NCBI RefSeq assembly: GCF_029227915.1
Contig: NC_079880.1
Span: forward strand, 17,750,001 to 17,814,000
Origin: Hydractinia symbiolongicarpus
Lineage: Eukaryota; Cnidaria; Hydrozoa; Anthoathecata; Hydractiniidae
Direction: 5' to 3'
DNA length: 64,000 bases
Positions 37,765 through 62,029 of this stretch are shown here, in pieces. A program made the translations under genes and the position numbers. The notes under the pieces were generated by a model. That model saw only the letters and a program-made list of their open reading frames with translations, was not told the origin of the DNA and searched no databases. Position 1 is the first letter of the stretch, and every line of letters starts with the position of its first letter.

Positions 37765-38333
37765 ACAAGCTCGTGAGCTTGTATTAAAACGCAAATGTGT
37801 GCCACAAGAATGGAAATTTTTGCCTCTCTGAGCACCGAAACGGGAGTAGTAGTGTGTTCGAATCTCATCTTGTAACTATTATTACTTTTTTTTTTTGCTG
37901 TTATTAATCTTATTTTTTAAAAAGATAAGATAAGTGTTCAAAAGCATTATTTAACTAACTGGTAAAGTAAAGGTGTTTCCACCAAAGTTTACAAAAGTGA
38001 ATGTAGGTAGAATCAAGGTCTCCTCAAATTCCTGGGAAGTAGTCTGCAAAAAATAAAATTTCCACAAAATTACGTAAAAAAGAAGCGAAGACTTATTGAC
38101 CATCAACTTTCTGCGTTCCTCTTCCGGGCTTCACTTTCGAGGAACTTTACGTTCAAGAGGATCTCAAATCAATTTTGAAATATAACGGCATAGTGTGTAA
38201 CAAATATTATTGCCTATCTGAATAGCAAAATATGTTGTGTGTAAATTCATAACAGAAATCCCAATCTGATAGACAGATTTTTGTAAACTTTATTTGCGAT
38301 GTTGTTTACGTATATCATACATCTTGTTTAACT
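37765..38333 (+). repeat. SINE-like dispersed repeat, copy 2
   Basis: The plus-strand partner of 10818-10427. It begins with the near-palindrome ACAAGCTC-GT-GAGCTTGT, contains GTGTTCGAATCTC (polymerase III B-box-like) followed by a T-run (about 37887-37898) that could end a polymerase III transcript, and has an AT-rich tail shared with copy 1. It has about 170 bp (roughly 37965-38130) that copy 1 lacks. It starts 46 bp beyond the Tc1-type element. Confidence 0.55.
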
Positions 38334-40762
38334 TTATCTGAGCTTACAGTGGAAAGCACAAAATAGGAAATAATAACATCAGAATAAACCAGTTTATGTA
38401 TAATCATAATTTAATATCCTAACATATTATGCAATGGCATACACATTACATGCATTAGTAGTAATAGCATTTATGGTATTCCCAGCGATAGATACAATCT
38501 GTAGAATTTCTTCAATTTTTTTAAGAATTGGTCATATTCACAAGATTTCAATTAGGAGGTCACTACTCCAGTCTTGGTCATGAATATTTGCGCCCATGTG
38601 CGGTGGTAAGTACACCTACATTAATACAGGTGTGCAATCAGTATCGCACGCCTAACTTATGATTTTGGCGTGCAATTATTACATTCAGGAGAGCGGCAGC
38701 CTAGAGTTTTTGAAGCATAGTAGTTGGCAAAAAAATTGCTGATGTAATTTTGTTGTGAAATTTAAATGAATGGTGTTATTATGAAGAATGTAAGGTATTG
38801 AGAACATTAAAGTTGGCCCCTTTCCTTCATGCTGACACTCTTATGCTCGGCTGGTGCATTACAATGAGACTCGAACGAAAGACGGAAGACCATTTGGAAC
38901 CATGCTACAAGTCAGTCCGACCTTCATCGTCACAGAGAATACTGCGAGAAGAGTGTGCACCCATGCAAGTTAAATATAATCAGAACATGGGAGAGGTTAG
39001 GTGTCCTGTACCTTAATACAGCTTTCGGACGAATGTTCTCGTGATGTAATAATACCAAAGTAAAAACATGTTCAATAAAGTTTAAAAAATCTTTTTAAAA
39101 GGGAAAAGAGAAATCAAATGTTTTTAGTAATAATAATCGAAAAAAATGTATATCGTATTAAAAAGAAGTCCAGAAGTTCTGTCCCCCAAACGACACAGCA
39201 GGCAATAAAGTCAGCCCTGCCCTCGGTTTTGTGAGAAGAGATGTTCTGCGAAGACTCTAACAATTGGGTCTCCTGTACAGTTTTGCTTTGCATTGAACTG
39301 TGCCATTGACAGCCATTTTTGAAGCATGTCACCGGTGACTTCTGCGATATTCAACTTAATGATGCCCTGACCTTCAGTTCGTAAATAGCACGTGTAGAAC
39401 TTACTTCCCAATCAGTTTATCATAAAACATAGAGAGCTAGTTGGGACAGAACTATTAACTTAAGAAGTACACCATCGGGAAGGTAGGTCAATAGGACTTG
39501 TACTTCATCTCCATTTGTCATCGTCTTAAGGAGATCAATACAAGGTTAATGACGAAATTTTTTGCCAGCTGAAAAACAAAAAAAATATTGTTGATGCAAT
39601 GCCGACGCAAAACATTTGAAATGTATCTCACGTCAGCAGTTTTAATGAAGGTAGGTATTTAATACAAAATACATTTTAGAGATACATTTTAACACGGAAG
39701 AACAATTATGTATTGGGTAAAGTTTGTGTAAGGGATTACTCTGAAAAAGCTCAGTTCTGCTTGGCGTGTGTACAAAGTAGAACAAGGCGTGTGATAAAGA
39801 GCACGCCCGAATTTCACATGGCGTGTGCGGAGCTGTGCGTGTGCGATTGCACACCATTTATGACCAAGACTGCTAATCACAGTTTGCAAATCAAAATATC
39901 TTCTTTGTTAACCTTTCTATAAAGAAAATGTTAAAATTGTAAATCCAATTTTTATTATCCATGTTTTGTATCACCTATTTCAATAATGATAGTTGCAACA
40001 AAATTAATAATAATAAGCGATTAATGGAAAATGCATTGCCTACAGTGCTCCCAGATACAGCTACAAAGGGGTTTTCTCATATGACATCACATAAAAAAAT
40101 TTAACAAAATCAGAGTTCTGCCAACAATAATGGGGAGGGTGGGTAGAGTCTTTAACCTTCACATTTCTTGATAGAAATTAGATAATCAATGTGTAGATAT
40201 TTATACTCAAACACTATGATATCATATGAGGCAAAACAGACACCTGATGTCAATAACAGGTATAGGTGTGGTAATACTCATACAACGTACTTATTGTTCA
40301 ATTTTATCATAGAAACTTTATAATAACAACAGTAATTATGACAGCCAAAAGTCATATGAATTTCACACTGTTTGATTTTTAATATAAATCTATGGTTAAT
40401 CAGGTAGTGTAATATAGTCATAAAATTTATTTCGAAAGAGAATACTGATTTGCTGCAAGATTTTTTAGTTCTTGAACAACTTTACAATCATATTTAGGTT
40501 AATTTTTTTTTTATGATTAGTTTATATACTTTTAATAATTAAAAAAATAAAATAAAAGTGAATCTATACAATAACAACAGAGAAAAGATAATTATCAATA
40601 ATCAATGTGTGAGGTGCTTACAATGGAGAATAACAAAGATGTCATTGTAGGTGTAGAAACCATTTATTCATTCATTCACACTGTCTTAATGCCTAACTAA
40701 ATTACTTAATTGTACATTATAGTTAATTACAACATTATTGCCAATGACGATTGTTATTGGAA
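38334..40762. other. Intergenic DNA upstream of the lipin gene
   Basis: There are only short frames without family features. The segment at 40133-40205 is a second copy of the repeat noted at 33233-33310. The promoter and any 5' non-coding exon of the lipin gene should lie near the right end, but no specific element is visible. Confidence 0.4.
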
Positions 40763-53179
<12,417 letters not shown>

Positions 53180-55276
53180 AGACCTCCATTAACAAATCAT
53201 GCTTTATAATGACTTATTATTTACTCTGCAGTTAAAAAAACTTTCGTCACACAACAAATTAGAGTCAGCGATGCGTTATTTTATTTTTAGTACTATTTTT
53301 AAATTGCGTAGATGTTTAACCAGGATAGAAATTCAAAGGAGAAAAAAAATTCATCCGTAAAACTAAAAATTTGAACGGTATATTTATTTCAATCGTAATG
53401 ACAAACTCCTGTCCTGATTTTAAAATTTTATGTATGGACAAGCTGATTTCAACAGTGTTTTCAATTTTTTTCAATCTTTTTTGTTACTTTAAAAAATGCT
53501 TATTAATCAATAATATATACATGAATGGCATTTTGCAACTATTTTTTACTACGTTTTGTTTCTTGTTGAATTTTTTCATGAGTAAACTGCGCCTTCGTGC
53601 TCGTGTCCACGACTAACGTAGTCACAATCTCCATGGCAACAATTCTTTCGATTGTAACTAAGTTTACACAATCTTTGTAAATTTTGCCAATAAATGATAG
53701 TGCATTTTTATGTATATTGTATAGAACGAGATGATGACTGGTATTTTGGAAATATTTTGTGTATTCTCTCATACTTCTTTCTTAATCGGAATTGTGCAGA
53801 GGTCATTGGGTGTTAGAGGTTATGTGGCTACCCAAAACTAGTATCAGAGCAGTCATCCGACGCGCTCATCAGACTTTAATAGCGTTTTTTCCCCTTTTTG
53901 CAAAAGTTTATTTCTTTAGAAATTTCAAATGAAAAAAACACAAACATTTTTTCCGCAAAGTTGTAAATTTCTTTAAACGCGAAAAGTTTATTATTACTTA
54001 CCAAATTCTCAAAACGCAAAAAGTCTTACAAGAACAATATCCATTTTTTCATTCTTCACCAATTAAAATAATTCTGGAGGTTTTCCTTCTCTTTTTTCCA
54101 GCCTTTAACACCTACATAATATCTCGATTATTTGCGCAGTTTGTTAAATTAGTTTAAATTTGTTGAATTCTCTTGTTGAACTATTGTCATGACAAAGTTA
54201 AAAAGGTTGCTAACTACTCTGCAATATTTATTTGCAAGTTTTTTTCCTGCCAAAATAAACATTTTCTTGAAATATGCAACAAAAAAAATTATTCTTAATC
54301 AATTAAAATAATCCTCGAGATTTTGTTTTCTTTTTTCCAGTTATTGTCAAAAATTCGACCATAGGTTTACTATTCAAAACAGTGCAGGTGATGTTCGAGT
54401 TCGCCGGGACAAATACACTTGTTCTTCAGGTTATAATACACGATCCGTTTAAATGGAAGGTTTACATCTGACGAATGAGTCATATAGGGCTAAACGTATC
54501 GTGTAATTCAAAAAAAGAAACTTTTTGACCTGTTGAATTTGACCTATCTTTCATTTCAAAACGTGTTCATCTTTTTCGATTAAACGGATGATCCTTCTCT
54601 ATTAAAATTTTGTAAATTTATTGTTTTAAACGTTTGAGGTCATGTATCACTTTCAGAGTATTAAGCAAAATACAGTTAAAAACAAGATAGCTACAGTAAA
54701 AACAAGCAAGAGAAAAACAAGAGAAAATGGCGAAAGGAAAAAAAATGAATTTACGGAGGATGTTACCAAGAAATGGCGTGAACGAACCTGTCTGTTGGAT
54801 GTAACGTTGGCTCGTATAAAGACAGGGACAAGAAAAATAATTAATCCAGACAATATGCCAAGTATGCTTCTGTAAACACGAAAACTGTTACAACTTGGAA
54901 TAACTAGCATCCGTTGCTAAAAACAAACTGTTGCGGCAAGTTTTGTCAGAACTAAGCGCGCATTACTGTGTTTTGTATTGATGACTCTATAATAATCGAG
55001 AAGGCAGTAACCATTTTGCTTGCTACGATTCGAAAGACTTTTGAAGGACTTTGTACGTTTAAACGGATTACGTGTAGACAAGAAACCTTTCACAAAGTTT
55101 CCCCTACAGGTTTAATCAAAAATCAAAAATCTGATTGGCCAATCTGTATAAACAAACATTTGAAACCACTGGAAACAAATACTTCTTTTTATACATTTTT
55201 ACCTGTGACCAGTCCACACACAGGCAATGACTGTTTTCTAAAAAAAACATGATAATAATCTACAAACACTGTATTC
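53180..55276. other. Lipin 3' flank inside array unit 1
   Basis: AATAAA at about 53689-53694 is a candidate lipin poly(A) signal. Small frames at 53371, 54642 and 54968 are conserved in unit 2 only because the duplication is young, and none has recognisable features. Otherwise AT-rich non-coding DNA. Confidence 0.45.
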
Positions 55277-55406
55277 AGTTTACCATAGTCATAAGAAATA
55301 GAGATAGTCTGGTAATTCCGGGCCGTCCATGTGTTCCTATTGTTCACAAGCAGATATGTTTCTTAAATCGGGGTGGCCGGTTTAAGACTGCACGGAATTA
55401 TCAATA

Positions 55407-55652
55407 ATGGCTGCCCTTGGGGAGGATTTCTTTGGTGAAGATGATTTTGATGCAATCTTGGCTGTTATTGATGAAGATTTATTAGAGAAAAATTGTGATT
55501 TAACTAAAGAATTATCCAAAATTGTTGAAAAAATAGTTGACGACCCTTCTGAAAGCTGTTTTTCCTGTGATATATGCTCCAAAACATGCAAAACACAACG
55601 GGAATCACAAGACACCGAAATGCGAAACATCGTCAACCACAAAACCAGTTAA
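55407..55652 (+). pseudogene. Acidic ORF with frameshifted C2H2 zinc finger
   Basis: ATG-started, 81 codons. Residues 1-50 are strongly acidic (GEDFFGEDDFDAILAVIDED, then coiled-coil-like LTKELSKIVEKIVDD). It then enters CDICSKTCKTQR, the first half of a C2H2 finger. The second half, GITRHRNAKH, is present immediately downstream but in another frame (55603-55632), so a one-base change separates them. If joined, the C-x2-C-x12-H-x4-H spacing would be correct. The same frameshift is in the second copy (62153), so it predates the duplication. An intact parental gene probably exists elsewhere. Function is unknown. Confidence 0.55.
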
Positions 55653-55673
55653 ATGACAACAACATCACTACTA

Positions 55674-55964
55674 AAAGAGAACTACTTTGTTCATCACTAA
55701 CATACTGCCTGGCAGTGAGCGGGATTCGATCCGCGGTCCCCATAACAGGGAGCCGCAGACGAACCAACTACACTACGTGCGGCAATATGTTAGTGATGAA
55801 CTCAGATAGTTTATCCGGATGGTGTGTATACATAGGTGAATATTTATCATAGCACATCCGTATTTCATTCTCAACAGAGAATGCTTCACCCAATAAGACC
55901 TCTGATCATGACGGGCGAGTATAATGCGTGTAAGTCATAATGAAAGAGAACTACTTTGTTCATC
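55674..55964 (-). mobile_element. tRNA-like inserted element with 22-bp target duplication
   Basis: The direct repeats AAAGAGAACTACTTTGTTCATC at 55674-55695 and 55943-55964 bracket 247 bp. Near the left edge is a tRNA-like fold on the minus strand. Long, exact flanking repeats of this size are typical of LINE-driven (SINE) insertion. The same structure occurs at +6746 in unit 2. Confidence 0.6.
55710..55783 (-). tRNA. tRNA-like sequence (Asn-like GTT loop), probably pseudo or SINE
   Basis: On the minus strand: A-box-like TAGTGTAGTTGG, an anticodon arm whose loop reads CTGTTAT (GTT at the anticodon position), and T-arm GCGG-ATCGAATC-CCGC with B-box GGATCGAATCC. The acceptor stem is poor, and instead a 21-bp inverted repeat (55689-55709 with 55781-55801, one mismatch) encloses it. 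That makes a transposed, tRNA-derived hairpin more likely than a working tRNA gene. Confidence 0.4.
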
Positions 55965-56264
55965 TTAACTGTGCCATTCTTCAACACGAGCGTGCAGTCA
56001 AAGCACTGGGTACGAGGTATATTCTACTAACAAAAACAAAAACAATAGAGCTGCGCGATTCACCAGACTATCTCTTTTTCTTATGACTATGAGTTTACAA
56101 AGCTTTAGCGTGCTAAACAGTAAATGTAATTGTGTACTTTCATTATCTTCCCTTTTTAATAATGAGTTAGGAAAATTGGGAAAATGTAACAGAAAGTAAC
56201 AATTTAAAAAGATGTGGATGAGAAATGGTTTTTAGGAAAGATGGGTTGCACTGTTATTTATATA

Positions 56265-56307
56265 CCCCCCCCCCCCCCCCCCAAAAAAAAAAAAAAAAAA
56301 AAAAAAA
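56265..56307. repeat. C18-A25 double homopolymer
   Basis: Eighteen C directly followed by 25 A. The same junction occurs at 63011-63055 with C19-A26 in unit 2. Its frames are artefacts. Confidence 0.95.
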
Positions 56308-56730
56308 CAGTTGATTTTTGTGTTTGTCAGAAAGATGTAAGAATTTATGAAATAATAACTTTTATGAAATTAATGCTAGCTCCATCTCTATTCAACGCCA
56401 ACCAATTTTTGTTTTTTTATGAGCTATTATAAAAAGCCGTTCTTGATTTTTACGTAAATAAAATGCGTTGCGCTATTGTTTACATTTCGTTAAATTTCAT
56501 TGGTTAAAAAGCTCGAGAGAACAGATGACAGATAATTTATCTCCTCTTATTATTACTGCGACATGCCCAAAATAATTAGTTTTTCGGCCGCGCTAAATTA
56601 GAAAAATACGGTACATTTTAAGTAGTTACGGTAAGCTATCGAAGTTTAATCGGTAGTTCTTTCCCACAAGCTTGTAATTAAAACATATTCTACGTTCGCA
56701 GAATATAGTTTTTTACTGACATTGGTTTAG

Positions 56731-57010
56731 GGAGAGATCAAGCACGAACTGACGAATGCGTTCACTTCATCGTAAGTTTTTCCCTCATTTTAGTTTTAAA
56801 AATTTGGAGCTTTTTACTGAGGTAGTAACAGTCAGTATTAAAATGCTTAGGTATGGCAAACTAATCGACTTGGTTGACCAAATGTTTTCTCCTTTAACTT
56901 CTTCGAAAACGACCGATCCATCGAGATCAGAATACACATTATTTTGTTATTGGAGAACTCCTGTTGTGGCGGTGCCAGAAGACGATGTTGACGAGTTTGA
57001 GTTTCCATAA
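56731..57010 (+). other. Duplicate lipin terminal exons 18'-19' (copy 2)
   Basis: 56731-56771 and 56851-57010 repeat lipin exons 18 and 19 with acceptor, donor, phase and stop intact, and two amino-acid changes in the last exon (FSPL for FPPL and PVVAVP for PVMAVP). There is no upstream copy of exons 1-17, so alone it is not a gene. It could be used as an alternative 3' end by splicing from exon 17 (donor at 51961). Confidence 0.85.
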
Positions 57011-57109
57011 AGACCTCCATTAACAAATCATGCTTTATAATGACTTATTATTTACTCTGCAGTTAAAATCAATATAGAAAGTGTTGCGGAGAGGTTGCCA
57101 AGACAAAGG

Positions 57110-57300
57110 CATTAAGCACGGCAAGGAAAGGGCAAAGGCAGGCAAGGAAATAGGAAGAGGAATCAGGAAGGCAGGGGTAGGCAAGGCATGGGAGCCACAG
57201 GCAAGGACATAGTAGGCAGGCACCAGAAAAGGCATAGGAAGGGTAGGCAAAGAAAGGCACGGTCATTGCTGGCAAGGCAATGGAACGGCAAGGCAGGGGT
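57110..57300. repeat. Degenerate GGCAAGG/GGCAGG purine-rich repeats
   Basis: About 190 bp of irregular GGCAAGG, GGCATGG and GGAAGG words with strong purine bias on the plus strand. Probably a decayed minisatellite. Confidence 0.75.
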
Positions 57301-57686
57301 GCATGACTTTAATAGAAAATCTCCACCTTACAACTCAAAGATTGCGTATACTCAATATGTCTAAGTTAAGTATCATATTAGTCCAGGAGTATAGAAAATA
57401 TTAAGGTGCAAATATTTCAAATTCAATATCTCAAAAAAAGTCAAATTTATCTCAGGTCAATATACAGTGAATCATAGCAGAATTATGTGCCATTACAAGT
57501 ATTAAACAATCGGTCATAACGACATATCATTTTTTGATAAATCTGAGATTAACTTGGTTCCAATGACAACAACATTAAAAATTCAAGATATAGAAATAAT
57601 CAGAGAAGTCTTACCTAGAGATTAAAGTCTTACCTATTATATGAAAACCTGGTTGTTGTAGGTGCAAGATAATTATGTTTTTCCTA

Positions 57687-57754
57687 GCCCTGTCCAGGAT
57701 TTGAACCTGGATCTCTCATTTGCATGAGTGTCATAGCCATTAGACCAGCAGGGC
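57687..57754 (-). tRNA. tRNA-like sequence (possible pseudo-tRNA)
   Basis: On the minus strand: acceptor arms GCCCTGC and ACAGGGC pair at six of seven positions, A-box TGGTCTAATGGC, and a perfect T-arm CCAGG-TTCAAAT-CCTGG with B-box GGTTCAAATCC. The anticodon arm CTCATGCAAATGAG cannot form the standard five-pair stem with a seven-base loop, so I do not assign an amino acid. It is 68 nt long. A slightly damaged tRNA or a SINE head are both possible. Confidence 0.5.
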
Positions 57755-58738
57755 ATAAACATAAATATATATACAAAACTTTACAGGTGAGTATTATATA
57801 CACTTAGGAATTTACGCTATGGAACAATTAATACAAATTTTAAACTGTACCACACAATCATAAATCGAGTGAAACACACAAGGTGTGTCGGGTGTGTAAT
57901 TATATTTTTCAGATTCACAAAATATATATTTCCTTTAACTTTAGCTTGAATAGAAGCACAATTTACATATTGTGCCATGTCATAGCGAAAACTGTTTCAC
58001 AAAATGTTCCCGGTAAAACTTAAAATATATATGTACTTTAATCTGTGGTGCGCCATTAGTATAGGTAAACAAACCCTTTTAAAAAAACTTTAGCACAACT
58101 TCTGTTAAATAGAAACACAGGTAATAGCTTGTCGTTAACACTAGGCTGAGTGATTAGTACAAATATACTGTGGCGCACATCCGAAAAACTTTGGTTCAAA
58201 TAAACAGACAGTAAACACCCTGTTGTTATTCTACACAGCTAAAACAATCATGCAGCACTTTTATTTTGCGGAAAAGTTTTTGTAACATTAAAAAATAAAA
58301 ACACTGATCAAAACCTGTTTTTATGCTCCTAAAGAATCCTGCAATATTTTATGGGAAAAGTTTGTGCTAGATCAAAAATTAATCATAAAATCGGACAGCC
58401 GTAATACATTTTTAAAAAAACCTTTACTGCAACTTCGGTTTAAAAAAACACAGCGGAAACAGCCTGTTGTTAGCCTGTGCAGCTAAAAATCAAATAGCAG
58501 TATATGTTTTGTTTGCAAACAAGTTTTCATGACAGTAGGATAAAAATCTCTTATTCCAGACTGAACAAAAACATCATTAGAGCCACATGTGTAAGGATCG
58601 GGTCAAGTTACAAAAACAGAAATTATTGGGACATTATTTGTATATATACATATCGTGAAATTAGGTAAGAAATAATGAATACACTTGGAGATTTTCAATA
58701 CATGTTGACGATTGAACGAGATATCTATCCACATCTAC

Positions 58739-58740
<2 letters not shown>

Positions 58741-58776
<36 letters not shown>
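58741..58776. repeat. (ATCT)n microsatellite, about nine units
   Basis: A perfect tetranucleotide run within the 2.9-kb insertion. Confidence 0.95.
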
Positions 58777-61700
58777 GCTCAGTGGCAGGGTTAAAAAAGT
58801 TTATTTCCTGACGTGTGTACAATATATATAGCTAGCTACAATCGTCCATGAAAATATGGCTCTCTATTCCCCCTTAATGTTAAGAACTGCCCTTTTGTGG
58901 CTAAGCAATGTAAACAATTACACGTGACATACATGTATATAAACATTGATCACGAGTGAGAACAGAACGTACTATCTGAAAAATGTTCTTTTGCTGACTT
59001 TGCTAAACTTTATTGTTCCTAGTTTTTGGTATAAAATTGCCAGGGACAACACATTTTGTGACGATTGTAGCGAGAACAAGCTGTATGATGGGACATTCCT
59101 ACAGAGTAGAATTATCTCACCTACTGTGTAGTATATATGTATAATAGCTAGCTAGCTAGCTAGAGGATAGGTAGAAAATCTGTCCAAAAGAATTTTTCTA
59201 TTATGCTAGCTATGTTGCTGATTTTATACCACCAAAAAATAGCAATTTATTGCTAGCTACATGGGTTGTTTTATCCCAGCTAAGTAGTTAATTTTATGCT
59301 AGCCTTGTAGCTAGTTTGATGCTAGGTATATTGCATTGTTTGTTTGTTTTTATGCTAGCTAACTCTAACAGTGTAGCTAGCTAAATGCTATCTAATTTCT
59401 ATTATTATTCTATCTAAATCGGCAGTTTTAAGCTAGCTAGCTTTAGGTGTGAGTGAGAATAAGAATGGGTTCACAACATGCAAAAAATAGTGATATACTA
59501 ACGAGCTAAACATAGCCTTTCTTCGTTTTCTTGAGCAAGCCCTTCCTGTCAGCTGCGATATAGCTTAGATAAACGAAAGTTTGAGTTTAAGGCGCTATGT
59601 TATCCGAGAAAAAGTCACGTGATAATAGTACAAATGTTCCATGGATCACGTGCCTAAAACTATACACTGAGTTGCTCTCAACCGGACTCACTGCTTGGCC
59701 ATCTTTAAAAAACAACAAAAACTCCATCGCCGTGCTAAAAACACGTTGTCTCGCTCAATCAGATATTTACAAAAATTTACCAACAAATGACCAGATAAAA
59801 TTACTGGGCAACACTGATAAAATGGCAGAATTTTTTATAAATTTGATGTATAGGGACGAAATCGTATAGAAATCCTATATACTCTCCACCGTGCTTACTT
59901 TTCACTTATATTTGGCTTATTTAATGAGGAAATGGGCTTCGCTACGCTCCGTGCGCTAGCGCGCACTCCGCTACTCTCCGCAAAAACTTTCGTCACACAA
60001 CAAATTAGAGTCAGCGATGCGTTATTTTATTTTTAGTACTATTTTTAAATTGCGTAGATGTTTAACCAGGATAGAAATTCAAAGGAGAAAAAAAATTCAT
60101 CCGTAAAACTAAAAATTTGAACGGTATATTTATTTCAATCGTAATGACAAACTCCTGTCCTGATTTTAAAATTTTATGTATGGACAAGCTGATTTCAACA
60201 GTGTTTTCAATTTTTTTCAATCTTTTTTGTTACTTTAAAAAATGCTTATTAATCAATAATATATACATGAATGGCATTTTGCAACTATTTTTTACTACGT
60301 TTTGTTTCTTGTTGAATTTTTTCATGAGTAAACTGCGCCTTCGTGCTCGTGTCCACGACTAACGTAGTCACAATCTCCATGGCAACAATTCTTTCGATTG
60401 TAACTAAGTTTACACAATCTTTGTAAATTTTGCCAATAAATGATAGTGCATTTTTATGTATATTGTATAGAACGAGATGATGACTGGTATTTTGGAAATA
60501 TTTTGTGTATTCTCTCATACTTCTTTCTTAATCGGAATTGTGCAGAGGTCATTGGGTGTTAGAGGTTATGTGGCTACCCAAAACTAGTATCAGAGCAGTC
60601 ATCCGACGCGCTCATCAGACTTTAATAGCGTTTTTTCCCCTTTTTGCAAAAGTTTATTTCTTTAGAAATTTCAAATGAAAAAAACACAAACATTTTTTCC
60701 GCAAAGTTGTAAATTTCTTTAAACGCGAAAAGTTTATTATTACTTACCAAATTCTCAAAACGCAAAAAGTCTTACAAGAACAATATCCATTTTTTCATTC
60801 TTCACCAATTAAAATAATTCTGGAGGTTTTCCTTCTCTTTTTTCCAGCCTTTAACACCTACATAATATCTCGATTATTTGCGCAGTTTGTTAAATTAGTT
60901 TAAATTTGTTGAATTCTCTTGTTGAACTATTGTCATGACAAAGTTAAAAAGGTTGCTAACTACTCTGCAATATTTATTTGCAAGTTTTTTTCCTGCCAAA
61001 ATAAACATTTTCTTGAAATATGCAACAAAAAAAATTATTCTTAATCAATTAAAATAATCCTCGAGATTTTGTTTTCTTTTTTCCAGTTATTGTCAAAAAT
61101 TCGACCATAGGTTTACTATTCAAAACAGTGCAGGTGATGTTCGAGTTCGCCGGGACAAATACACTTGTTCTTCAGGTTATAATACACGATCCGTTTAAAT
61201 GGAAGGTTTACATCTGACGAATGAGTCATATAGGGCTAAACGTATCGTGTAATTCAAAAAAAGAAACTTTTTGACCTGTTGAATTTGACCTATCTTTCAT
61301 TTTAAAACGTGTTCATCTTTTTCGATTAAACGGATGATCCTTCTCTATTAAAATTTTGTAAATTTATTGTTTTAAACGTTTGAGGTCATGTATCACTTTC
61401 AGAGTATTAAGCAAAATACAGTTAAAAACAAGATAGCTACAGTAAAAACAAGCAAGAGAAAAACAAGAGAAAATGGCGAAAGGAAAAAAAATGAATTTAC
61501 GGAGGATGTTACCAAGAAATGGCGTGAACGAACCTGTCTGTTGGATGTAACGTTGGCTCGTATAAAGACAGGGACAAGAAAAATAATTAATCCAGACAAT
61601 ATGCCAAGTATGCTTCTGTAAACACGAAAACTGTTACAACTTGGAATAACTAGCATCCGTTGCTAAAAACAAACTGTTGCGGCAAGTTTTGTCAGAACTA

Positions 61701-62029
61701 AGCGCGCATTACTGTGTTTTGTATTGATGACTCTATAATAATCCAGAAGGCAGTAACCATTTTGCTTGCTACGATTCGAAAGACTTTTGAAGGACTTTGT
61801 ACGTTTAAACGGATTACGTGTAGACAAGAAACCTTTCACAAAGTTTCCCCTACAGGTTTAATCAAAAATCAAAAATCTGATTGGCCAATCTGTATAAACA
61901 AACATTTGAAACCACTGGAAACAAATACTTCTTTTTATACATTTTTACCTGTGACCAGTCCACACACAGGCAATGACTGTTTTCTAAAAAAAACATGATA
62001 ATAATCTACAAACACTGTATTCAGTTTAC

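Larger units (their letters stand above)
55284..56091. mobile_element. 808-bp inverted-repeat transposon, copy in unit 1
   Basis: The ends CATAGTCATAAGAAATAGAG and (right end complemented) CATAGTCATAAGAAAAAGAG match with one difference and stay similar for about 30 bp. AGTTTAC flanks both sides (55277-55283 and 56092-56098), a 7-bp target duplication. It carries an 81-codon acidic ORF (55407-55652), a frameshifted C2H2 finger, and a 269-bp insertion with a tRNA-like hairpin. I could not assign a superfamily. Confidence 0.75.
57069..59981. mobile_element. 2.9-kb insertion in array unit 2
   Basis: This segment breaks the unit within an A-run (GTTAAAA | ... | AAAAACTTTCG). Near its ends are inverted TTGCGGAGAG (about 57082-57091) and CTCTCCGCAA (about 59973-59982), suggesting a DNA transposon whose left border is offset by a few bases. 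It contains purine-rich GGCAAGG repeats (about 57110-57300), a tRNA-like sequence, an ATCT microsatellite (58741-58776) and a zone rich in GCTAGCTA words (about 59143-59440). Two frames (58946-59131 and 59597-59869) have no recognisable similarity. No transposase was seen. Confidence 0.6.

Noticed and set aside
54642-55252. Basic and mixed small frames conserved between units 1 and 2
   Set aside because: Conservation only reflects the recent tandem duplication. No motif or splice context was found.
59597-59869. 90-codon frame in the 2.9-kb insertion
   Set aside because: No family resemblance and no supporting gene structure. Left as part of the insertion.
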